9,695 nt of DNA, from the NCBI GenBank assembly GCA_005793025.1, contig SXQI01000167.1, forward strand, positions 1 to 9,695, in the 5' to 3' direction. Origin of the DNA: Verrucomicrobiales bacterium (GTDB lineage Bacteria; Verrucomicrobiota; Verrucomicrobiia; Limisphaerales; SXQI01). Position 1 is the first letter of the stretch, and the number at the start of each line of letters is the position of its first letter. Positions 1-7,073 of this stretch are shown one piece after another. The translations under genes were made by a program, and so were the position numbers. The notes under the pieces were generated by a model. The model was not told the origin of the DNA, ran no database searches, and saw nothing but the letters and a program-made list of their open reading frames with translations.

Positions 1-19
1 CCAAAGACCAGTTTACCGC

Positions 20-68
20 AGGGGGCGCGAGCTAGGGCTCGCCGCTCGCCCCCTACTCGTTTTATTTT
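20..68 (+). terminator. GC-rich hairpin plus T-rich tail, probable intrinsic terminator
   Basis: Bases 20-27 (AGGGGGCG) pair perfectly with 47-54 (CGCCCCCT). Inside them, 28-32 (CGAGC) pairs with 37-41 (GCTCG) around a TAGG loop, leaving a 5-nt bulge (42-46). The stem therefore has 13 base pairs, nearly all G-C. It is followed by a T-rich run (60-68, eight T in nine bases) on the plus strand. This fits a Rho-independent terminator for a plus-strand gene ending at or before the left edge. One reading frame that is open from the left edge stops at the TAG in the hairpin loop (33-35), so the upstream stop could lie inside the stem, but two other frames are also open there. A dispersed REP-like palindrome is an alternative. 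Confidence 0.55.
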
Positions 69-151
69 GTATCTGAAGCCCTAAATACTGAAGTAAAAAA
101 CTAAACCGAAAAACCACTTACACAGATTGCTTTACAAAGCCGCCTTTTCGA

Positions 152-859
152 GTGTTTCCGTACCACAAAAGCATCACCGCCTTTACCTTGATTGAGCTTC
201 TCGTGGTGATCGCCATCATAGCCATTCTTGCCAGCATGCTGCTTCCATCGCTTGCCAAGGCCAAAACCAAGGCTCAAACAACCTTGTGCATTTCAAACCT
301 TCGCCAAATCGGGCTCACTTACACTCTCTACACAAGCGATAATCGAGACCAATTCCCTTACTCAGGTCGCGACTGGCCTCAGATGGGGTTTGTGGATGTC
401 TTGAAGCTGATGAACCCATATATCAGCACGAACTCGAGATCTTTCTTCCTCTGCCCGTCGGATCGCGGGCGAGGCTTTAATTTTCAATGGGCAATCGCCA
501 ATAATTTTCCCATCCGCACGAATGAACTCCTTTTTCCGTGTTCCTATTATTACTATAATCAATTCTACCACACCGATGATGCTTCCGCGTTGCGCGTCCG
601 AAATATCACCGAGGTCAGATCCCCAACCAAGAAAGCGATCTCACCCTGCTTCGCCAGCACCAAAGGCAAGTGGCACGACATCCGTAAAAACACAACCACC
701 TCAGGCCACGGAACCCGGGGCCTGTCCCTACTTTTTGTCGATGGCCATTCTGAGTTCGCACCCTATGATCGCCTCAACGCGCCGTTTAAAGACGGTCCAA
801 CTCTCATCTACAACCTCGACTGGACCGTAGGTGGTCTTCGTGGCGAAGATCTGAAATAG
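152..859 (+). CDS. Type IV prepilin-like / pseudopilin protein with H-x-DG C-terminal motif
   Basis: A secreted, membrane-tethered pilin-like protein of 235 residues. A short 10-residue leader ends in Ala, followed by FTLIE (residues 11-15), so prepilin peptidase should cut between A10 and F11 and leave Glu at mature position +5, the residue needed for assembly. A hydrophobic helix spans about 13-34. A K/A-rich stretch and a 'CxxNLRQIG' segment (about 46-54) follow, as in the large prepilin families of Verrucomicrobia and Planctomycetes. Near the C-terminus is H186 followed by D197-G198, close to the 'H-X9-DG' processing-associated motif but with ten intervening residues. The start is GTG at 152: the frame is closed by TGA at 89-91 and no other ATG, GTG or TTG lies between. 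No Shine-Dalgarno is visible. The leader Ala replaces the more usual Gly. It probably has an extracytoplasmic structural or surface role; the exact function is unknown. Confidence 0.88.
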   Translation: MFPYHKSITAFTLIELLVVIAIIAILASMLLPSLAKAKTKAQTTLCISNLRQIGLTYTLYTSDNRDQFPYSGRDWPQMGFVDVLKLMNPYISTNSRSFFLCPSDRGRGFNFQWAIANNFPIRTNELLFPCSYYYYNQFYHTDDASALRVRNITEVRSPTKKAISPCFASTKGKWHDIRKNTTTSGHGTRGLSLLFVDGHSEFAPYDRLNAPFKDGPTLIYNLDWTVGGLRGEDLK

Positions 860-987
860 ATCACTTCTGGCTTCAGTTTTTGATCAACTCCAACCTAGAT
901 CTACAAATGTACCACGTTTGGACAGTCTACTCATTGCTACTATTCCACCGTTGATGGATCGCAGGGAAAATGCAGCTAACAATTTCA

Positions 988-996
988 TGATAGAAT
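988..996 (+). promoter_or_regulatory. Possible extended -10 promoter for the HAD hydrolase gene
   Basis: The bases TGATAGAAT match an extended -10 element (TG-n-TATAAT with one mismatch), about 50 nt before the ATG at 1047. The hexamer about 17 nt upstream (968-973) does not resemble TTGACA. An extended -10 can work without a good -35, but such a match also arises by chance, so this is only a candidate. Confidence 0.18.
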
Positions 997-1046
997 TTAA
1001 TGCCTTGCTTCCTCGGCTTTGGTTTGCACACTTTCTGCTTTGAATA

Positions 1047-1937
1047 ATGATTATGTCTGACCCTGCTCAAGTTCTCCGCGATTTTAAACCTTCCAAAGAA
1101 TTCTTTGTCGGTATCGACTCCGATGGCTGTGTTTTTGACTCTATGGAGATTAAACATAAGGAATGTTTCACCCCAATGTTCGTGAAGCATTTCCACCTCC
1201 AAGCCGCGAGCAGATTTGCGCGCGAGGTTTGGGATTTCGTGAATCTTTATTCCAAAACCCGTGGTGCTAACCGGTTTCCAGCATTAGTTCGTGCTCTCAA
1301 TTTACTCCGGGACCGTCCTGAAGTTCAAGCGAGGGCCGTGGAGGTTCCTTCTACAGCAGCACTCGAGGAGTGGTTGGCTAGGGAAACAAAACTGGGAAAT
1401 GCAACTTTGGCCGCAGAAGTGAAGAACGGCAACCAAGGTTTGGCCCAAGTTAAAATCTGGTCCGATGCGGTGAATAAAGCGATCGAGGACATCGTGCATG
1501 GCGTGCCCCCGTTTCCGTTGTTTAAGGAGTCTCTAGACAAAATCAACACTCGAGCCGATGCCATGGTGATTTCTCAAACTCCCGCTGATGCACTCGCTAG
1601 AGAATGGGCGGAGCACGGCATCGATCGAGGTATTAAGGTCATTGCGGGGCAAGAAATGGGGACCAAAACGGAGCACCTCAAATATGCTGCGGTCGGAAAG
1701 TATGCGCCTACGAAGATCCTCATGATTGGGGACGCACCGGGTGACCAAAAGGCTGCCAAGACAAACGGCGTCCTTTTTTTTCCAATCGTTCCCGGCAAAG
1801 AGGAGGCTTCATGGCAACGTTTTCACGGTGAAGCTCTGGATCGGTTTTTCCTTGGTTCTTACGCGGGCGAATACGAGGCCAATCTGATCCGAGAATTCGA
1901 TGCCAGTCTTCCAGAGAACCCTTTTTGGAAGATGTAA
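1047..1937 (+). CDS. HAD-superfamily hydrolase
   Basis: A cytoplasmic haloacid-dehalogenase-fold phosphatase or phosphohydrolase of 296 residues, with no signal peptide. Motif I is D24-S-D26-G-C-V-F-D31, giving the nucleophile D24 and acid/base D26. Motif II is in VISQTP (174-179), with S176 or T178 as the candidate. A lysine for motif III is K207 or K212 in GTKTEHLK. Motif IV is GDAPGD (228-233), where D229 and D233 would bind magnesium. A long insert between motifs I and II (about 45-165), apparently mostly helical, is a C1-type cap that would determine substrate choice; the substrate cannot be read from sequence. An in-frame TGA at 1041-1043 means translation cannot start earlier than 1047; ATG at 1053 (residue 3) is an alternative start. 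No Shine-Dalgarno precedes either. The leuD-like gene follows 75 nt later on the same strand. Confidence 0.87.
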   Translation: MIMSDPAQVLRDFKPSKEFFVGIDSDGCVFDSMEIKHKECFTPMFVKHFHLQAASRFAREVWDFVNLYSKTRGANRFPALVRALNLLRDRPEVQARAVEVPSTAALEEWLARETKLGNATLAAEVKNGNQGLAQVKIWSDAVNKAIEDIVHGVPPFPLFKESLDKINTRADAMVISQTPADALAREWAEHGIDRGIKVIAGQEMGTKTEHLKYAAVGKYAPTKILMIGDAPGDQKAAKTNGVLFFPIVPGKEEASWQRFHGEALDRFFLGSYAGEYEANLIREFDASLPENPFWKM

Positions 1938-2012
1938 ATTGTTCGTTTGAAGTTTTTGATCGTTTAAAACCAACTTGATCCGAAGTTCGGGTTTAGGCAT
2001 CCTTATTATCAG

Positions 2013-2564
2013 ATGCAATCTGTCTTTACTGGTTCTGTTTACGTGGTGGGTGATAATATCGACACCGATCAGATCATCCCTGCCCAATACCTGAATCTGG
2101 TTCCGACGATTCCAGAGGAATACGAGAAATTGGGTGCTTTTGCGATGTGCGGGTTGCCTGATTCCCTTTATCCACAAAGGTTTGTGGAAGAGGGGCAGTT
2201 AGACAGTCAATACTCAATTGTTGTTGCAGGTCGCAATTTTGGGTGCGGCAGTTCTCGTGAGCATGCGCCAATCGCTTTGGGTTCGGCACGAGCACGGGTC
2301 ATTCTCGCCGAAAGTTTTGCCCGCATTTTTTTCCGCAATTGCGTCGCCACGGGTGAATTATACCCCTGTGAAAGTGCCGATCGACTTTGTGATTTGCTGA
2401 AGACCGGCGACGTCGTGACTGTGGATTTGGATGCAAGCACCGTAAAGGTTTTAGCTTCAGGAGCAACCTACTCCTTCAAGAACCTAGGTGATGTCAGGCC
2501 CGTGGTTGATGCGGGCGGATTATTTAACTATGCTAGACAGTCCGGAATGATTGCTAGTTCCTGA
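2013..2564 (+). CDS. leuD: 3-isopropylmalate dehydratase small subunit (LeuD family)
   Basis: The small 'swivel' subunit of the aconitase-type heterodimer that interconverts 2- and 3-isopropylmalate in leucine biosynthesis. At 183 residues it is close to the short LeuD2/archaeal-type subunits (about 160-170). The N-terminal GDNIDTDQIIPAQYL block (13-27) and the G73-R-N-F-G-C-G-S-S-R-E-H-A85 block are the two hallmark motifs; the latter contains the substrate-contacting GSSREH segment. The C-terminal third carries the family's 'GD-V-VDL' and 'G--Y-F' type strands. The start at ATG 2013 places the first motif at the usual distance from the N-terminus. The Fe-S large subunit LeuC is not in the window, so it must be encoded elsewhere. 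Related small subunits act in the homoaconitase or methyl-substituted malate pathways, so specificity should be treated as provisional. Confidence 0.9.
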   Translation: MQSVFTGSVYVVGDNIDTDQIIPAQYLNLVPTIPEEYEKLGAFAMCGLPDSLYPQRFVEEGQLDSQYSIVVAGRNFGCGSSREHAPIALGSARARVILAESFARIFFRNCVATGELYPCESADRLCDLLKTGDVVTVDLDASTVKVLASGATYSFKNLGDVRPVVDAGGLFNYARQSGMIASS

Positions 2565-2625
2565 TTTTTTCTCGCGTTTTTTTTGTGTCTGAGGGTTTAT
2601 TCCCTGTCGATTTGTTTACAAACCT

Positions 2626-3849
2626 ATGAATTCTCCTGTCCATGTTCAGGCAGCATTGCCTACCGTCGTCGTCCGTCCCGGTGAAGCCGACAGAATTGTA
2701 AGTGGTCATCCTTGGGTCTACAAAGGTTCTATCCTACGGTTGACGCAACCTGCTGCCGACGGAGATCTAGTTCAGGTTAAGGATCATCGACAACGCCTTC
2801 TAGGGGTTGGTTTTTATAATTCGAAGTCAAAGATCAATGTCCGCCTTTTGGACGCGGATCGCATCGATGTGGATGCTAGTTTTTTCGAGGAGCGCATTCG
2901 CGAAGCACTCGCAATCCGCAAGCGGCATCTCCCGAAAGCGACTTCATTCCGGGTGGTGAATGCCGAAAGCGATTTCCTGAGCGGGTTGATCGTGGATAAG
3001 TATGAAGATGTTCTAGTTCTCCAAACCTCATCGCTCGGAATGGACCTCCGGAAAGGACTCATCACTCAGGCTTTGAAGAAAATCTTCTCTCCTCGAGCGA
3101 TTCTTGAACGAAATGAGATGAGTTCAAGAAAATTTGAAGGGCTGCCCGAAACTCAAAGCGTTTTGTTGGGTGACAATGTTTCAGATGTCACGATTGGGAT
3201 GAATGGGTTGACGATCGGAGTGGATCTAGCCGCCGGCCACAAGACGGGCTGCTATCTCGATCAACAAATCAATTACCAATCGGTTGCCAATCTTGCTCGA
3301 GGGGCGAATGTGTTAGATTGCTTTAGTTTCCTCGGTGGATTTGGGTTGCACGCGGCAAAAGCGGGAGCTTCCCGTGTCCACGGGTTAGACCAAAGTCAAG
3401 ATGCCGTCAATGCCGCCACAAAGAACGCCACTGTAAACAAAATCAGCGACCGATGTCATTTCGAGGTGGCTAATGTTTTCGACTGGTTTAAACAACACAC
3501 AACAGTTGGCCCTCACGAGAAACTGGTGCCACGCTATGACATGATCATCTTGGATCCACCTTCTTTTACAAGGAATCGAGCCTCGGTGCCGGATGCGCTT
3601 CGCGGTTACAAGGAGATCCACCTTCGAGCTCTGAAACTTTTGAAACGCGGAGGAGTTTTAGCCAGCTTCTGTTGTTCACACCATGTCAGTGCGACGATGT
3701 TCCAAGAGGTGATCCTTGCTGCCGCGTTTGATGCGCATCGTATGCTCCGCAGGATTGCCACCTATACCCAATCACCTGATCATCCCGTGTTGCCATCGAT
3801 TCCAGAGACCGAATACTTGAAGGGCTTCGCGTTCGAGGTTGCTCGCTGA
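2626..3849 (+). CDS. rlmI: Class I SAM-dependent 23S rRNA methyltransferase, RlmI (COG1092) family
   Basis: A cytoplasmic RNA methyltransferase of 407 residues; E. coli RlmI, which makes m5C1962 in 23S rRNA, is about 396. The N-terminal PUA-like RNA-binding domain shows VVRPGEADRIVSGHPWVYKG (about 15-34). A central domain ends with the family block K206-T-G-C-Y-L-D212-Q-Q. The Rossmann-fold catalytic domain follows: SAM-binding motif I V229-L-D-C-F-S-F-L-G-G-F-G, an acidic residue at the end of the next strand (HGLDQS), motif IV L309-D-P-P-S-F314, and a cysteine-containing motif S347-F-C-C-S-H-H353 where the catalytic cysteine of m5C enzymes is expected. The ATG at 2626 lies 61 nt after the leuD-like gene and lacks a Shine-Dalgarno. 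The gene converges on the minus-strand gene 19 nt downstream. The exact target base is inferred from the family. Confidence 0.9.
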   Translation: MNSPVHVQAALPTVVVRPGEADRIVSGHPWVYKGSILRLTQPAADGDLVQVKDHRQRLLGVGFYNSKSKINVRLLDADRIDVDASFFEERIREALAIRKRHLPKATSFRVVNAESDFLSGLIVDKYEDVLVLQTSSLGMDLRKGLITQALKKIFSPRAILERNEMSSRKFEGLPETQSVLLGDNVSDVTIGMNGLTIGVDLAAGHKTGCYLDQQINYQSVANLARGANVLDCFSFLGGFGLHAAKAGASRVHGLDQSQDAVNAATKNATVNKISDRCHFEVANVFDWFKQHTTVGPHEKLVPRYDMIILDPPSFTRNRASVPDALRGYKEIHLRALKLLKRGGVLASFCCSHHVSATMFQEVILAAAFDAHRMLRRIATYTQSPDHPVLPSIPETEYLKGFAFEVAR

Positions 3850-3868
3850 GGAGAACTCTAGGTCGGGA

Positions 3869-6800
3869 CTAGTCAGGTTCTTGCTCGATGAGTCGGTAGA
3901 ACTCCTTTAGAGCTTCGCGGAATTCAGTCGGAGCGGCTGCTGTCGAACCGCTGGCTTTGGTTGATAATCGTGCTTCCGAGGATTTGCCGACGGCACTTCC
4001 ACCCAGTGGTTTGGCGCGTTCGAGAGTATCTCCACCGCTCATATTTGCCCCCGCCTGTTGGCTCGGAGCCATTCCCATTCCTTGCGCGGGGCGCTGGGCC
4101 ATGAGCTTCATCATCAATGCCATCTCCTCGGCTTCAGACTGGCTCCCTTCCTTTTGCTCCTGTTGCTTTTGCTGCTGTTCATTGAGCAAGTTGATCGCAT
4201 CTGTTAGCAAGGCTACTGATTCTTGTTGGAACACCTGAGTGGGCGCATCCGTCAGAGGCGTCCGGAGCAGCGCGGCCGCAGAAGCAGTTTGGCTTTCGGC
4301 TAGCGTGAGTGGCTCCTTCAGAGTTTCGATCGTGTTGGCCCCCCCCATAAATCCGATGCGATGCTGAATTTCTGTTTGAGAATCAGCCACCCGCTTGGAT
4401 CCCCGCACATAGACTTCCACTTCGGTTTTTTGTTGCTCCAAAAGTCTGGTTCTCTCATTCACGTTCACCTGACTCTCACGCAATCGCAGCAATTCGATTA
4501 ACTGCTGCATCGCAGTATCTGCCTTGCTTTCACCATCGCTCCCTCCGGATGAGTTTTCGTTTCCGCTATTTTTTTTGCGCGGTGGCTCGAGGATGTCGGC
4601 CCATGCAACAAATTTATCGGACCAGAGAGAAAGGTTTTGCATTGCCTCCATGGCAACATTGTCTCGAATCAAACCTCGGATATGGTCTAGCTCTTCTGGG
4701 GCACGAGCTGATTTCATTTCCTTACTCACCTGACCGTAACTCTCTTTTTGTGTCCGTTCAAAAAACCGATTTAATTCCACAGAAAGTTGAGTGGTTTCCT
4801 TTTGTGTTTCGGTTTGATCCTCAGCCGCAACGGTCAGGACTTTAGTTTGACGTGGACTCAATTCGGCGAGCGATAAACCGATGGTTTCTTGAACACTTTT
4901 CAGGAGCGACATTTCTAGGTCGTGCTCGCGACCCCCAAGTTTGCGTAACCGCTGTGCTAAGGTGAGTGCCTGCATGTCGTCCAAACCGCGATTCACTTTT
5001 TTCTGTAACTGTTGTAGGTCTTGGAGAGCTTCCTCCTCCTTCTCCCTTGCCTCAGCTAGTTTTTGTTTTCGCTCGTCGCTGGATTGATTGCCTCGTGCCG
5101 CGTCTTCAAGTTTCTTTGCTGCGTCACCCATCGATTGCTTGGAGACTTCCTGCATTTCTCGCAGTGATTTATTCCATTCACTGAGCACTTTTTCCGAAAA
5201 AGTTGGATTGCGCATTGCTTCCCTGAGCAAACTCATGCCCTCCTCCGACATTTCTCGCAACTGATTAGCGTTTTGCTCTTGGGTTGCCTTTAGCTCTGCG
5301 GCACGCTTGGCCGCAGCGACTTCGCTAGCAGCCTGATCCTGTTGAAGGGTCGATGTTTCGTGGGCAACTTTTTCCTCCGTTCTAGTCACTTCTTCTAATT
5401 GTGACATTAAGGACTCCAGTTTTTGGCGTACCGTCTCGGCGTGTTGTTCGTTGCCGACGACTTGGATGCGACGAGGGGGAGTTACCACCGGCTCTCGACC
5501 CGGAAAAAAATCCAAGGCCATTCCGCGCACGATCAATGTTGTGTCAACAGCAGCCCCCAAAATTGTCGGTGTGAAGGAATAAGTAGCCTCCAGCTTCTTG
5601 TGCAGTGTGTTGGTCGCGTCCGTGCGAAAACCGTTCAAACTTGTAATATTCGTCGCATCAGATCCAGACAACTCCCAAAGTAACCCCATTTGCTTAACCC
5701 CGAATTCATCCTGAGCAGCTAGCTGGATGTTGAGAACTTCGGATTCTAAGATCATTAAGTCCGAGGGTAACCCCACAATTTCAGGTGTCGGGGCGAGATC
5801 CGGTTGTGGTTGCAGCATGATCCGCCAAGGGGCTGAATTACTAAGACCTAGCTGATCAACCCACCCGAATTCTCCTTCCACGGGGTCCATTATTTCGAAA
5901 GGGGAACTATTAAATACGCTGCCTTCCACGGTCAATGGTAAGGGAGTTCCTTGCGGTACTTGAAAAAAAGCAGAGGCGAGAGAACGGGTCGCCGACCCTC
6001 TCAGAGTCACGGCGCTGCCAGAAACTACCGAAAAACTTGCTCCCTGAACATTTTGAACTCCTTGAGGATAGCCAAGATATTCCGGATATTTGACCATTGC
6101 CGTCATGCTGCTCAATGCCGGGCGGAGAGTGGGCTTAATCGTTACAGCCGCCTCTGCATCCCCTAACCGAACCCGGAGAATCGTGGAATTCAGATGGGCG
6201 GGAATTTGCAAAACCCAAGTTTGATCGGGATCAGATTTGGCAGAGCCACGAGTAATGCTAGTTAAATACCGGAGAGTTTTCGGCTGCCAAAGAATGGTTC
6301 GAAATGAGGTTCGTCCTTCCAATAAAAACGGTTCCCCGTGGGGGACGATCAGCTCGGAAGGTAAGCCGTGCAATTCGACCAACGTAAGCCGAGTTACTGA
6401 AGCCCAAGGTAGCAGAAGTCGTTTCAGCGTATTTGTGCCCACAGACGGGACGATAACGAAAGGAACCAAGGCGAGGATCAACACCATGGATGCCACAGTT
6501 ACAGATCGACGAAGTTTCGACGTGTCAACTGCTTCTGCAAAATTGAATGCAGCCGCCTGATCCGCAACCTGCGCGATGGCAGCTTGATAAAGTTCGGTCG
6601 AAAAATGCGGTGGTCGTTTGGATTCGTCTGCTAGTTCGACAATTCCCAGCAAACGATCTCCCAAGCGACGGAAGCGGTTTTGGACCATCTTTGCAAAGGC
6701 GCGCAGATCTCTTCTCGCCCAACCCCAACGTTTGCCCCAAGTATACACCGCACTCGTTACTATGATCGCTCCACCCAAGAATGAAGCCATCCTGAACCAA

Positions 6801-6982
6801 GTAGGGGAATCCCAGAATCGGTCGGAGATGAAGACAAGCAAATAGGAGGTACTAAGACCGGCGATCGCAGAGGCTCCTGTGAGGACGGATTCTACACGGA
6901 ATAATCGCCTCTCCAAAACCGAGAACCTGTTTTGGAGATCCGGTGGCAACGCAGCGGCCAGTTTTTGTAAGGAAGGATCCAT
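3869..6982 (-). CDS. Large membrane-anchored coiled-coil protein, DUF4175-like, function unknown
   Basis: A protein of 1037 residues that I recognise only at the level of its architecture. A cytoplasmic N-terminus with basic patches precedes two hydrophobic segments (about 33-52 and 65-82), a loop with RxRRLGDRLLGIVEL (103-117), and a third membrane segment (161-181). A long, probably periplasmic beta-rich region follows, with the signature YPEYLGYP (299-306), a 'SGSAVTLRG' strand, and AQDEFGVKQMGLLWEL (about 423-438). These resemble the repeated folds of DUF4175-type proteins in Planctomycetes and Verrucomicrobia. From about 515 to 720 it is strongly coiled-coil (E/K/Q/A-rich heptads). After a low-complexity linker (about 800-822, PPRKKNSGNENSSGG) come another helical region, a Q-rich run (936-943) and a G/M/S-rich tail with GMGM (968-971). 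Relatives often sit beside MoxR/BatA/DUF58 genes, but here the upstream neighbour is the PilC/GspF gene, 91 nt away. It contains G8 and A8 homopolymers on its coding strand. Confidence 0.85.
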   Translation of the reverse strand: MDPSLQKLAAALPPDLQNRFSVLERRLFRVESVLTGASAIAGLSTSYLLVFISDRFWDSPTWFRMASFLGGAIIVTSAVYTWGKRWGWARRDLRAFAKMVQNRFRRLGDRLLGIVELADESKRPPHFSTELYQAAIAQVADQAAAFNFAEAVDTSKLRRSVTVASMVLILALVPFVIVPSVGTNTLKRLLLPWASVTRLTLVELHGLPSELIVPHGEPFLLEGRTSFRTILWQPKTLRYLTSITRGSAKSDPDQTWVLQIPAHLNSTILRVRLGDAEAAVTIKPTLRPALSSMTAMVKYPEYLGYPQGVQNVQGASFSVVSGSAVTLRGSATRSLASAFFQVPQGTPLPLTVEGSVFNSSPFEIMDPVEGEFGWVDQLGLSNSAPWRIMLQPQPDLAPTPEIVGLPSDLMILESEVLNIQLAAQDEFGVKQMGLLWELSGSDATNITSLNGFRTDATNTLHKKLEATYSFTPTILGAAVDTTLIVRGMALDFFPGREPVVTPPRRIQVVGNEQHAETVRQKLESLMSQLEEVTRTEEKVAHETSTLQQDQAASEVAAAKRAAELKATQEQNANQLREMSEEGMSLLREAMRNPTFSEKVLSEWNKSLREMQEVSKQSMGDAAKKLEDAARGNQSSDERKQKLAEAREKEEEALQDLQQLQKKVNRGLDDMQALTLAQRLRKLGGREHDLEMSLLKSVQETIGLSLAELSPRQTKVLTVAAEDQTETQKETTQLSVELNRFFERTQKESYGQVSKEMKSARAPEELDHIRGLIRDNVAMEAMQNLSLWSDKFVAWADILEPPRKKNSGNENSSGGSDGESKADTAMQQLIELLRLRESQVNVNERTRLLEQQKTEVEVYVRGSKRVADSQTEIQHRIGFMGGANTIETLKEPLTLAESQTASAAALLRTPLTDAPTQVFQQESVALLTDAINLLNEQQQKQQEQKEGSQSEAEEMALMMKLMAQRPAQGMGMAPSQQAGANMSGGDTLERAKPLGGSAVGKSSEARLSTKASGSTAAAPTEFREALKEFYRLIEQEPD

Positions 6983-7073
6983 TGCGTTGAAATGGTTTAT
7001 CGTTGGCCAAGCAACCGACTTAACGCAGGCTGCCCTCCACAGGACAGTCTACGTGAAGCAATCCATTGTGCCA

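Noticed and set aside
836..880. Hairpins at the end of the prepilin gene (TCTTCG-TGG-CGAAGA and CTGAA...TTCAG followed by five T)
   Set aside because: The better stem lies inside the coding sequence without a T-tract, and the one with the T-tract has only 5 bp around a long loop.
927..1202. Minus-strand 91-codon frame across the prepilin-hydrolase gap
   Set aside because: It overlaps the 5' end of the hydrolase gene containing its catalytic motif I and has no recognisable domain.
871..1960. Shared 11-mer AGTTTTTGATC downstream of both the prepilin and hydrolase stops
   Set aside because: Several repeated 11-mers are expected by chance in about 10 kb, and flanking bases do not match.
2565..2590. 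T-rich run after the leuD-like stop as a terminator
   Set aside because: The only stem before it is a GGAA/TTCC pairing of about 4 bp with a 10-nt loop, too weak to call.
3867..3874. GACTAGTC palindrome between the convergent genes
   Set aside because: An 8-bp palindrome without loop or T-tract is expected by chance in a window of this size.
6983..7073. Possible terminator or small RNA between the PilC/GspF and coiled-coil genes
   Set aside because: A 6-bp stem with one G-U pair is present on the minus strand but has no T-tract; no tRNA-like cloverleaf or other conserved RNA form is visible.
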